A stretch of DNA of 64,000 bases from NCBI GenBank assembly GCA_029593505.1, contig JAKTNI010000002.1:124001-188000 (forward strand), given 5' to 3'. This DNA is from Streptococcus suis. GTDB taxonomy: Bacteria > Bacillota > Bacilli > Lactobacillales > Streptococcaceae. Shown here piece after piece: positions 27,400-35,267 of the stretch; the stretch's first letter is position 1, and each line of letters begins with the position of its first letter. The position numbers and the translations under genes were made by a program. The notes under the pieces were generated by a model. It was not told the origin of the DNA. It saw only the letters and a program-made list of their open reading frames with translations, and searched no databases.

Positions 27400-27421
27400 A
27401 GACTAGACTCTTGCCTAGTCT
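27400..27421 (-). terminator. Terminator of rnjB
   Basis: AGACTAG / CTAGTCT stem with an 8-nt loop, followed on the minus strand by TTTGTTTCTT. Confidence 0.65.
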
Positions 27422-27429
27422 CTATATGC

Positions 27430-29091
27430 TTACTTAATTTCCATAATAACTGGTAAAATAGCCGGACGACATTTTGTTTGGGAAAAAAGAAACTTGGCAA
27501 GGTCATCACGAACAGCACCTTTTAATTCTGCCCAATCAAAGTTATCTTTTGTAAAGTAATTTTCAACAGTAGCATTGACCAAATCAGAAGCTTCGCGTAG
27601 GATATCCTTGCTTTTTTTCACATACACAAAGCCGCGTGTATTTACTTTCGCTTTGGAAACAATCCGTTTCTCACGACGATTAACAGTGAGTGCTACGATG
27701 AAGATGCCGTCTTCTGATAGAACTTTACGGTCACGTAAGACAATATTTCCCACATCCCCCATAGCATTACCATCAATCATCACATCACCAGCAACTACCG
27801 ATCCACTATGTACAAAATGACCTTCTTCATAAGCCATAATATCGCCACGTTTGACAATCACAATATTCTCTGGAAGCATACCAATTTCCAAAGCTGCTTT
27901 AGCATGTGCATCCAATTGTCGATACTCCCCTTGAATTGGAAAAAGATAGTTAGGTCGCAAGATATTCAACATCAGTTGTAAATCACGCGCATGACCATGT
28001 CCAGATACACACAGATTCTTGGCAATCGATTTGACAGTACCACCTGCTTTATAAATGAGGTTTTCAACACGTGCCACAACTGCTTCTTTAGAAACACTTG
28101 GAGTCGTAACAATATAAACTAAATCGCCTTCTTTTATCTCTACATAACGATGGCGACCAATCGCCATCTTACGCAAACCATTCAGAGGCTCTCCCATACG
28201 ACCTGTCTCAAGAATGATAAGTTCATGATCTTCATATTTGTTAATATCCTTTGGTTTTAACAACAAGCGCTCATTGACCAAACGAAGTTTTTTCAACTGC
28301 ATTGCTGTACGAATGATATTTTCAACATCATGTCCCGTCAAAACAACACGACGTCCTGTTGCTTCAGCAGCATCAAAGATTTGCTGGATACGAACAATGT
28401 TACTCGCTACAGCTGCTACAATCACTCGTCCCTCACAGTCAGCAATCGTGTTCAGAATTTCTTCTCCTGCTTCATGCATGCTAGCTGTTTGCAGATTGCT
28501 ATCAGCATTAGCCGAATCAGATAGGAGAGCAAGAACTCCTTCATTACCAATTTCTGCTAGACGACCAAAATCCGTTCTATAAAACTTATCTGCTGCTTGA
28601 TCAAACTTAAAATCACCAGTATAGACAATATTACCTTGATCTGTTTTGACAACAATACCTAAACTCTCGGGAATAGAATGGGTCGTTTTAAAGAATGAAA
28701 TAATGGCATCTCCAAAATCAATCTCGGTTTCTGCATTGATAACATGGAAGTCATTAAATTTTTTGGTTGCGTTGTTACTTTTCACGAGTAACTTCGCTAA
28801 CTCAATCGTAAGATGAGAACCAAAAACAGGAACTTTTAGCTTTTCTAACAGATAAGGCAAAGCACCAATGGCATCTGCATGACCATGTGTTAGAAACACA
28901 CCAGCTACACGGTGTTTATTTTCTTCTAAATAATCAAAATTTGGTACGATAACATCTACGCCTAATTGCTCATTTTCTGGATATTTGGCTCCAGCATCCA
29001 AGACAAAAATATGCTCATTTATTTCAGCGATATAAAGATTTTTTCCACTTTCTCGTACGCCACCAAGAGCCATAATTTTAATTGTACTCAT
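27430..29091 (-). CDS. rnjB: Ribonuclease J2
   Basis: Beta-CASP metallo-beta-lactamase ribonuclease of 553 aa, partner of RNase J1 in mRNA and rRNA processing. The metal-binding motif normally HxHxDH reads HGHADA (residues 69-74), so the last His is Ala. The later His in the PIHGEY motif is Gln387 (FPIQGEYRQL). His138 (TTHSIPES) and Asp160 (TGDFKFD) are retained. These losses fit J2 rather than J1 and predict weak or no catalysis alone, with a structural role in a J1/J2 complex. Monocistronic; AAGGAG before ATG. Confidence 0.85.
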   Translation of the reverse strand: MSTIKIMALGGVRESGKNLYIAEINEHIFVLDAGAKYPENEQLGVDVIVPNFDYLEENKHRVAGVFLTHGHADAIGALPYLLEKLKVPVFGSHLTIELAKLLVKSNNATKKFNDFHVINAETEIDFGDAIISFFKTTHSIPESLGIVVKTDQGNIVYTGDFKFDQAADKFYRTDFGRLAEIGNEGVLALLSDSANADSNLQTASMHEAGEEILNTIADCEGRVIVAAVASNIVRIQQIFDAAEATGRRVVLTGHDVENIIRTAMQLKKLRLVNERLLLKPKDINKYEDHELIILETGRMGEPLNGLRKMAIGRHRYVEIKEGDLVYIVTTPSVSKEAVVARVENLIYKAGGTVKSIAKNLCVSGHGHARDLQLMLNILRPNYLFPIQGEYRQLDAHAKAALEIGMLPENIVIVKRGDIMAYEEGHFVHSGSVVAGDVMIDGNAMGDVGNIVLRDRKVLSEDGIFIVALTVNRREKRIVSKAKVNTRGFVYVKKSKDILREASDLVNATVENYFTKDNFDWAELKGAVRDDLAKFLFSQTKCRPAILPVIMEIK

Positions 29092-29194
29092 TGTTTCTCC
29101 TTTTATTGTAAGGCATAGACATGCCTATAATGATTCGTAAGTAAAATAGAAAAAGTCAATCCCCCATCTATTCACACTCACACTCTATATCTGA

Positions 29195-29323
29195 TTTTAT
29201 AGAATAGTTTTTATACTAACGGTCCTCGGATATATCCAAGTCGAATTACAGCTTGCTACAATTGTAGCTATCTTAATCATTATACTATTTTTCGGAAAAA
29301 ATTACAAAAACTCTGCCAATTAG
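29195..29323 (+). pseudogene. Possible remnant of a small membrane-protein gene
   Basis: An open frame of 42 codons between two stops reads FYRIVFILTVLGYIQ followed by a strongly hydrophobic segment rich in Ile/Leu and a polar tail KNYKNSAN. It contains no ATG, GTG or TTG, so it cannot be translated as it stands. The stop codon overlaps the trpZ terminator on the other strand. It may be the 3' end of a decayed gene or a chance AT-rich frame. Confidence 0.25.
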
Positions 29324-29330
29324 GCAGAGT
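29305..29330 (-). terminator. Terminator of trpXYZ
   Basis: ACTCTGCC / GGCAGAGT stem (8 bp, 5-nt loop) followed on the minus strand by TTTTTG. Confidence 0.85.
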
Positions 29331-29363
29331 CAACGGTCATCTACATAGTTGTTCATACTCATT

Positions 29364-30122
29364 TTACTCAAACAATTGATAGTAATCTTCTAGTTTCATC
29401 TGAGCTTTTTCTTGAGCAGTTTGATCTTGGATAATTCGACCATTTTTCATGACGATCAAACGATTTCCATAAGTTAAGGCATCTTCCATTTGATGAGTTA
29501 CCATAAGAGCTGTCATGTCCTTTGTCGTGATCAATTCATCTGTCAATTGCATGAGAGACTGACTTGTCTTAGGATCTAAAGCAGCTGTATGTTCATCCAA
29601 AAGAAGTAAATCTGGCTGCTTCAAACTAGCCATCAACAAACTAAGTGCTTGGCGTTGTCCACCAGATAAAAGACCAACAGGAGTTTCTACATGCTTTTCT
29701 AAGCAATTTCCTACACGAACCAATAATTCTTCAAATTCTGTTACATGCTGAACCAAATGACGTGGCACCAAGCCGCGACGCTCCCCACGATATTTAGCTA
29801 TCAATAAATTTTCGGCTACTGTCATGCGTGGAGCTGTTCCCATCTTCGGATCTTGGAAAACACGTGCTAAATACTTAGCTCGTTTTTCTGCTGACCAATC
29901 TGTCACATCTTGTCCTAAAATACGTACCGTGCCACTCGTTAAGGGAAGTGTACCTGCGATAACATTAAAAAGAGTTGATTTTCCAGCACCATTTCCACCT
30001 AAAATCGTAATAAAATCCCCTTGATAGATTGTTAAATTTACATTGTCTAAAATCAAACGTTCCTCACCAAAACTATTGGCAATCTTTTTAGTCGCATTTT
30101 TTAATTCTACTATTGCTGTCAT
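29364..30122 (-). CDS. trpZ: ABC transporter ATP-binding protein, tryptophan transporter TrpZ-type
   Basis: ATPase of the TrpXYZ importer. Walker A (GGNGAGKST), Q-loop (VFQDPKMG), signature (LSGGQRQA), Walker B (LLLLDEHTA) and H-loop (VTHQMED) are present. I place the start at ATG 30122, where ATGA overlaps the trpY stop codon; the upstream codons in frame lie inside trpY. Substrate assignment rests on the Trp-specific T-box of the operon. Confidence 0.87.
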   Translation of the reverse strand: MTAIVELKNATKKIANSFGEERLILDNVNLTIYQGDFITILGGNGAGKSTLFNVIAGTLPLTSGTVRILGQDVTDWSAEKRAKYLARVFQDPKMGTAPRMTVAENLLIAKYRGERRGLVPRHLVQHVTEFEELLVRVGNCLEKHVETPVGLLSGGQRQALSLLMASLKQPDLLLLDEHTAALDPKTSQSLMQLTDELITTKDMTALMVTHQMEDALTYGNRLIVMKNGRIIQDQTAQEKAQMKLEDYYQLFE

Positions 30123-30985
30123 TTTGATAAACTGGCTCCTTTCATGATTTTCTTCTTCAATTCTGGAACCATGAGACAAACCGCCAAAATCATAGCTGAA
30201 ACAATTCGTAAATAGCTAGTATTCACACCTAGCGAAATAACCAGTAAAATCAAAAACTGATAAAAAATAGCTCCAACGATGATTGCCAAAAAACGTTCCA
30301 ATAGAGTAAGATTGCCATAAATAACCTCACCAATAATCAAACTAGCCATTCCGACAACAATCACCCCAATTCCTCTAGAAACATCTGCATAGCCTTCTTG
30401 CTGTGCAATTAAAGCACCTGCAAAGGCAATAATACCATTTGAAACCACAAGTCCCATCAACTCCATCAAACTGGTATTAATTCCAAAACTACGTGCCATG
30501 TCTGGATTGTCACCAGTAGCGATAAATGCTTGACCAAGACGTGTATAGAGAAAAAATAGTAGCGCAGCAATCACCAAACCTAAACTCCCTACTCCCAAAA
30601 CTAATCCATTAATTTGATTAGAAAAAGGCAGAAAGTCTTGTAAACGATTTGTGTTAAGCAAACCTAAATTGGCTCGTCCCATTATCATCAGCATAATAGA
30701 ATGACAAGATGACATCACCAATATTCCTGCCAATAGGGTTGGAATTTTTCCTTTCGTATACAATAATCCTGTCGCTAAACCAGCCAAACAACCTGCACCA
30801 ATTGCAGCTAAAGTGGCTAACAGTGGATGTACTCCCTGCGTTAACAAGGTCACTACTACTGCTCCACCTAAAGGAAAGGAACCCTCTGTTGTCATATCAG
30901 GAAAGTTCAAAATACGAAACGTGATAAAAATTCCTAAACTCAGTATAGCCCATAAAAGAGCCTGCGAGACTGTTGATACTACCAT
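30119..30985 (-). CDS. trpY: ABC transporter permease, tryptophan transporter TrpY-type
   Basis: Integral membrane subunit of 288 aa with about eight to nine hydrophobic segments. It belongs to the branched-chain-amino-acid-type permease superfamily (signature RILNFPDMTTEGSFPLGGAVVV near the N-terminus, and the TGDNPDMARSFGINTSLMELMGLVVSNG segment). The start is 16 bp after trpX and has a GGAAG ribosome-binding site. It overlaps trpZ by 4 bp. Confidence 0.87.
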   Translation of the reverse strand: MVVSTVSQALLWAILSLGIFITFRILNFPDMTTEGSFPLGGAVVVTLLTQGVHPLLATLAAIGAGCLAGLATGLLYTKGKIPTLLAGILVMSSCHSIMLMIMGRANLGLLNTNRLQDFLPFSNQINGLVLGVGSLGLVIAALLFFLYTRLGQAFIATGDNPDMARSFGINTSLMELMGLVVSNGIIAFAGALIAQQEGYADVSRGIGVIVVGMASLIIGEVIYGNLTLLERFLAIIVGAIFYQFLILLVISLGVNTSYLRIVSAMILAVCLMVPELKKKIMKGASLSK

Positions 30986-31001
30986 ATACTACTTCCTACT
31001 C

Positions 31002-32006
31002 TTATTTCTCAATGACGCGACTTGCAGTCTTTATCAGTTCATCAGACAAGGTAATTCCTAAAGCATCTGCCACTTTTTTATTCACTACGATACTACCTTC
31101 ATTAAAGATTTTCACAGATGTATCCGCTGGATTGGCTCCGTCTAAAACCTTAGCTGCCATTTTCCCAGTTGCCACTCCTAAATCATACTGGCTAAGTGTA
31201 ACAGAAGCGATACCGCCACCTTCCACCATATCCTCTACACTCGTATAAACCGGAGTTTTAGATTTATTAGCAACTGATACAGCTGTCGAAAAAGCTGAAG
31301 CAATCGTATTATCTACTGGTGTAAACAAAACATCTGATTTGCTACTTGCAACTTCAACTGTTGCCGCAATTTCATTACTTGATGCAACTGCATATTCTGC
31401 TACTGTGTAACCAGCTTGTTCAGCTGCCGCTTTAAATTCTGCAACTTGAATCTTAGAATTATCCTCATTTGATGAATAGATAACTCCTATTGTTTTGGCA
31501 TCTGGTGTAATCGTTTTAATAAGCGAAACGGCATCTGCTACGGGTGTCTGATCAGAGACACCTGTAATATTACCTCCAGGTTGTTTTAAATCAGAGACCA
31601 AGTTAGCTCCTACAGGATCTGTAACTGCTCCCATAATAATTGGTACATCTGTTGTCGCATTTGCCAGTCCTTGTGCTGCAGGTGTTGCAATACCAATCAA
31701 TAATTCATTCCCATTTGCAACTAATTTTTTACTCATGGTCTGAACTTGAGATTGATCGCCTTCAGCATTCATAAAATCAATTTCTAAATTATCTGCTGTT
31801 TTATAGCCCCCTTCTGCTAAACCATCTTTAATCCCCTTATAGATTTCATCCAAAGAAGCATGGGTTACAAACTGAAGAACTCCAATTTTTACTTTTTCTG
31901 GAGAAGTTGATGGTGCTGTCTTCTCTTTTTGAGTTATAAAGAGTGCCGCAGCTACCATAACTGTTAGAGCAATAATTGTCACAAGTAGGTTTTTATTTTT
32001 TATCAT
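31002..32006 (-). CDS. trpX: ABC transporter substrate-binding protein, tryptophan transporter TrpX-type
   Basis: Periplasmic-binding-protein-like receptor of 334 aa (ABC_sub_bind family; signature GIATPAAQGLANATTDVPIIMGAVTDPVGANLV). It has a hydrophobic N-terminal segment (about residues 8-25) but no lipobox cysteine, so it appears to be held by an uncleaved membrane anchor rather than lipidated. Streptococcal operons of this type carry Trp T-boxes and are predicted tryptophan importers. The ribosome-binding site AAGGAA sits between a short Trp-rich leader ORF and the ATG. Confidence 0.88.
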   Translation of the reverse strand: MIKNKNLLVTIIALTVMVAAALFITQKEKTAPSTSPEKVKIGVLQFVTHASLDEIYKGIKDGLAEGGYKTADNLEIDFMNAEGDQSQVQTMSKKLVANGNELLIGIATPAAQGLANATTDVPIIMGAVTDPVGANLVSDLKQPGGNITGVSDQTPVADAVSLIKTITPDAKTIGVIYSSNEDNSKIQVAEFKAAAEQAGYTVAEYAVASSNEIAATVEVASSKSDVLFTPVDNTIASAFSTAVSVANKSKTPVYTSVEDMVEGGGIASVTLSQYDLGVATGKMAAKVLDGANPADTSVKIFNEGSIVVNKKVADALGITLSDELIKTASRVIEK

Positions 32007-32036
32007 ATTTTGGTTTCCTTTTTTATATTGAATTCA

Positions 32037-32078
32037 TCATTCTAATACCGTTTTAATCCACCATCGCCATCGTTTCAT
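32037..32078 (-). CDS. Putative Trp-rich leader peptide upstream of trpX
   Basis: A 13-codon ORF encodes MKRWRWWIKTVLE with three Trp codons (TGG) at positions 4, 6 and 7. The ATG is seven bases after AGAGG. The TGA stop lies 17 bases upstream of the trpX Shine-Dalgarno sequence and 30 bases before its ATG. It is located after the T-box terminator, so it is transcribed only when the T-box reads through. The layout resembles the B. subtilis rtpA leader, where a T-box is followed by a three-Trp leader peptide. Function is inferred from composition and placement. Confidence 0.6.
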   Translation of the reverse strand: MKRWRWWIKTVLE

Positions 32079-32103
32079 ATCCTATCCTCTTTTCTACTCA
32101 TGC

Positions 32104-32136
32104 AAAAAACCTCGCATACAAAAACTGTATGCGAGG
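32104..32136 (-). terminator. Terminator of the trpXYZ T-box
   Basis: Perfect 11-bp stem (CCTCGCATACA / TGTATGCGAGG, 5-nt loop) followed on the minus strand by TTTTTT. It is the conditional terminator of the T-box leader. Confidence 0.88.
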
Positions 32137-32378
32137 GCGTCAATGACACGGTGCCACCTCACTTATGGGGTCTCAAATACTAGCCCATATCTCATCTCCT
32201 CTAACAAGGAGGTGCACTGTAAGGTGTGCAAACCGAATTGTCATTGTTTCCAATTCATTTTATTTTTTGTTAAGACTAAGTCTAACAAACTATCAGCCCA
32301 TTTCATAAGCTTCCGCCACCTATTCACAATAACCACAGGCTCCCTGAAGACTTCTTACTTACTACTTCTTCTGATTAC
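32137..32378 (-). promoter_or_regulatory. Tryptophan T-box leader of trpXYZ
   Basis: On the minus strand the T-box core reads GGTGGCACCGTG (about 32160-32149); the variable base C can pair with the G discriminator of tRNA-Trp. The specifier codon TGG (32300-32298) lies just 5' of the CTGAT strand that closes stem I with ATCAG (about 32376-32371). Uncharged tRNA-Trp should allow read-through into trpXYZ. Confidence 0.88.
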
Positions 32379-32383
32379 AGTCC

Positions 32384-32412
32384 ATTATAGTTGCTACTGA
32401 ATCATTTGTCAA
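32384..32412 (-). promoter_or_regulatory. Promoter of the trpXYZ leader
   Basis: Perfect TTGACA (32412-32407) and TATAAT (32389-32384) separated by 17 bp on the minus strand. Confidence 0.85.
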
Positions 32413-32532
32413 GTGATTTTTAAAAATTTTCTGAAAATAACTCCTATCACATTCGTTCCCCCCTCTTTCGAAAAGAATAAAATATGATATACTAGAACAG
32501 AGCATAATTCAATGAAAAGAAAGAGGCATACT

Positions 32533-34191
32533 ATGTCCTTTGACGGATTTTTTTTACACCACATCACAGAAGAATTGAAAAGAGATTTAGAAGGAGGACG
32601 AATTCAGAAAATCAACCAACCTTTTGAGCAAGAAATTGTTCTTCATATTCGTAGCAATCGTAAAAGTCATAAATTGTTACTCTCTGCACATTCCGTATTT
32701 GGACGTGTGCAACTAACACAGACTGATTTTTCCAATCCAAAAGTTCCTAATACGTTTACCATGATTCTACGTAAATATCTACAAGGTGCTATCATTGAAT
32801 CCATTCAACAACTAGAGAATGACCGTATTTTAGAAATTGCTGTCTCTAATAAAGATGAGATTGGGGACCACATTCAAGCTACCTTGATGATTGAAATCAT
32901 GGGAAAACATAGCAACATTATCTTGGTAGATAAAACAGAACAACGCATTATTGAAGCTATCAAACATGTAGGGTTTTCTCAAAATTCTTATCGTACAATC
33001 TTACCCGGCTCAACCTACATTCGCCCACCTAAGACGCAGTCCTCAAATCCGTTTACAATAGGAGATGAAGAATTATTTGAAATTCTTTCTACTCAAGAAC
33101 TTACTCCGAAGAGACTTCAACAACTATTTCAAGGACTTGGACGTGATACTGCTGAAGAACTAGCTAGTCGGCTTCAGAGCGATCGTTTGAAAAATTTTCG
33201 TACTTTCTTTCATCTCCCTACCCAACCCAGTTTCACACAAAAATCGTACAGTGCTGTTCCATTCTCATCCAGCATAGCATCTACTAGAGTATGTGATAAC
33301 TTAGGGCAGTTACTTGATAGTTACTATCAAGACAAAGCTGAGCGAGATCGCGTTGCTCAACAAGCCAATGAACTCATTAAACGTGTTGCAAGTGAATTAG
33401 AAAAAAATCGAAAAAAACTCGTAAAACAGCAACAAGAATTAGAAGATACAGAAATGGCTGAACTAGTGCGACAAAAAGGAGAACTTCTGACGACCTATCT
33501 CCACCAAGTTCCAAATGACCAAGAAACAGTAAGTTTAGATAACTATTATACAGGAGAACAATTAGTCATTGAACTTGATGTCGCACTAACACCTAGCCAA
33601 AATGCGCAACGCTATTTCAAAAAATACCAAAAGTTAAAAGAGGCAGTAAAACACTTGACTCTTTTGATTGAAGAGACAAAATCAACAATTCTATATTTGG
33701 AATCGGTAGAAACTCTACTATCACAAGCCAGTTTAGCAGAGATTGATGAAATCCGTGAAGAACTAATCGAAACGGGCTATCTGAAACGCCGACACCGTGA
33801 AAAAATTCATAAACGTCAAAAACCAGAACGGTATTTAGCAACCGATGGTAAAACCATCATTTTGGTCGGAAAAAACAATTTACAAAATGATGAGTTGACA
33901 TTTAAAATGGCCAAAAAAGGAGAGCTGTGGTTTCATGCCAAAGATATTCCGGGCAGTCATGTAATTATCATAGAAAATCTATCCCCAAGCGATGAAGTCA
34001 AAACAGATGCAGCAGAATTAGCTGCTTACTTCTCCAAAGCAAGACACTCTAATCTTGTACAAGTGGACATGATTGAAGCTAAAAAACTGCATAAGCCAAC
34101 GGGTAGCAAACCAGGTTTCGTAACCTATCGTGGTCAAAAAACATTACGTGTCACTCCAATTGAAGAAAAAATAAAATCCATGAAGATGTAA
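32533..34191 (+). CDS. rqcH: NFACT family protein RqcH / fibronectin-binding protein FbpS (PavA-like)
   Basis: The S. suis FBPS and pneumococcal PavA proteins belong to this family. RqcH directs C-terminal alanine tailing of peptides on stalled large ribosomal subunits; a cell-surface adhesin role has also been reported. The 552-aa protein has the NFACT-N domain (about 1-200, starting MSFDGFFLHHITEEL), helix-hairpin segments, a long coiled coil (about 265-420) and the NFACT-R domain (about 430-540, GKNNLQNDELTFKMAKKGELW). No signal peptide or LPxTG is present. The ATG at 32533 follows AAAGAGG; an upstream ATG lacks support. Confidence 0.93.
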   Translation: MSFDGFFLHHITEELKRDLEGGRIQKINQPFEQEIVLHIRSNRKSHKLLLSAHSVFGRVQLTQTDFSNPKVPNTFTMILRKYLQGAIIESIQQLENDRILEIAVSNKDEIGDHIQATLMIEIMGKHSNIILVDKTEQRIIEAIKHVGFSQNSYRTILPGSTYIRPPKTQSSNPFTIGDEELFEILSTQELTPKRLQQLFQGLGRDTAEELASRLQSDRLKNFRTFFHLPTQPSFTQKSYSAVPFSSSIASTRVCDNLGQLLDSYYQDKAERDRVAQQANELIKRVASELEKNRKKLVKQQQELEDTEMAELVRQKGELLTTYLHQVPNDQETVSLDNYYTGEQLVIELDVALTPSQNAQRYFKKYQKLKEAVKHLTLLIEETKSTILYLESVETLLSQASLAEIDEIREELIETGYLKRRHREKIHKRQKPERYLATDGKTIILVGKNNLQNDELTFKMAKKGELWFHAKDIPGSHVIIIENLSPSDEVKTDAAELAAYFSKARHSNLVQVDMIEAKKLHKPTGSKPGFVTYRGQKTLRVTPIEEKIKSMKM

Positions 34192-34202
34192 TTCATGGAT
34201 TT
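34174..34202 (+). terminator. Terminator of rqcH
   Basis: Perfect 11-bp stem (AAATCCATGAA / TTCATGGATTT) with a 7-nt loop that contains the rqcH stop codon, followed by further T residues. Confidence 0.8.
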
Positions 34203-34547
34203 TTATGTATACCACTAAATAGATGTGATAGTGGGGACGAGTATAAAAGTGATAGTAGTTCCATCAGTAGACATAATCTTTTAAGTGCATAGTTAGTTCT
34301 TTCTTCCAAAGAATGAAAAATCTCGTGTAAAATGAATATAATTTTCAGTGAACAAGAAGTGTTGCCATAATACAAACAAGCTAAGTTAAGTAATTGTTTG
34401 AGGTCAGAAATTTGAAGCCTCTACTAAATTAAAATATTGCAAAAGGCAAATATTTTTTGTCTAAAATTATCTATAAAGTGACAGCATGGGTTTCTATACA
34501 CATGCTTTTCCTTAGATACTTTGTTAATTCTTTCTAATTGGCATAAT
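34203..34547. other. Intergenic region between rqcH and budA, no supported gene
   Basis: About 345 bp of AT-rich sequence between convergent genes. A 60-codon minus-strand frame is possible at 34193-34375, but it overlaps the rqcH terminator and I recognise no family in it. It may be degenerate coding sequence. No repeats or RNA motifs are evident. Confidence 0.5.
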
Positions 34548-35264
34548 CTATTCAGCTTGATTAATATCCTCTCTGACATCTTTTGCACTGAATTTTGCAA
34601 ATAAGTATTGGCGATCTTGTACAGGAAAGCGTTGATCCAATTGGTCAACAGGACCAATCTCAACCATTCCATCACTAATCGCATAATCCATGACATGACC
34701 TCCAAAGGTCAAATCATCTGAAATAAAATGCAAATGATAACCAGCTACACTCACTCCATGAAAAATCTCTGGTGTCCAAATACCAACAATCGTTCCAGTA
34801 ATATCCTCTGCTGTATACTCTGGTTGACGACTTGCTACTTCTGCAAAACGAGTATGGGAAGCAGACTTTGGAATCATTCTTACGTGCATGTGCGAAAAAC
34901 GTCCCTTGATCTTGATAGAACGAAAAAGATTTTCTCCATCATAATAGGATTCCATTCGCTGTTGAAGTTCGTCACTTGTCATTTCAAACCGCTGTTTAAA
35001 AATAACCTCTGCTTCATGAAATATGACAGCAGCATAAGGAACTGTCATATCAGCAGAAACTTCAACTACTTCCGGTACATCACCTGACCCTTTTGCTTGA
35101 TACGCCTTTCCATCTAGAACGATTAATTCACCGTCAATAGAATCTAGAGTTCCCAACCCCAAATTTCCATGCTCCAGCAACTCTCCTACGGTTAAACTAC
35201 CACTATACAGTCCTGCCATCAAAGCACCTAACGTGTTGTATTGAAATAAGCGTTTTATTTGCAT
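34548..35264 (-). CDS. budA: Alpha-acetolactate decarboxylase
   Basis: Converts alpha-acetolactate to acetoin, diverting pyruvate carbon and helping control acid stress and branched-chain amino acid supply. The 238-aa protein shows the family zinc ligands in FSHMHVRMIPKSA (two His) and GYHLHFISDDLTFGGHV (further His), and the conserved N-terminal YSGSLTVGELLEHGNLGLGT segment. No acetolactate synthase gene is adjacent. It starts 3 bp after the TPR gene stop and uses AAGGA inside that gene, so it is translated from the same transcript. Also known as aldB or alsD. Confidence 0.95.
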   Translation of the reverse strand: MQIKRLFQYNTLGALMAGLYSGSLTVGELLEHGNLGLGTLDSIDGELIVLDGKAYQAKGSGDVPEVVEVSADMTVPYAAVIFHEAEVIFKQRFEMTSDELQQRMESYYDGENLFRSIKIKGRFSHMHVRMIPKSASHTRFAEVASRQPEYTAEDITGTIVGIWTPEIFHGVSVAGYHLHFISDDLTFGGHVMDYAISDGMVEIGPVDQLDQRFPVQDRQYLFAKFSAKDVREDINQAE

Positions 35265-35267
35265 GTT

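Noticed and set aside
34193-34375. A 60-codon minus-strand ORF downstream of rqcH
   Set aside because: It overlaps the rqcH terminator, lacks a ribosome-binding site and has no recognisable family; may be degenerate.
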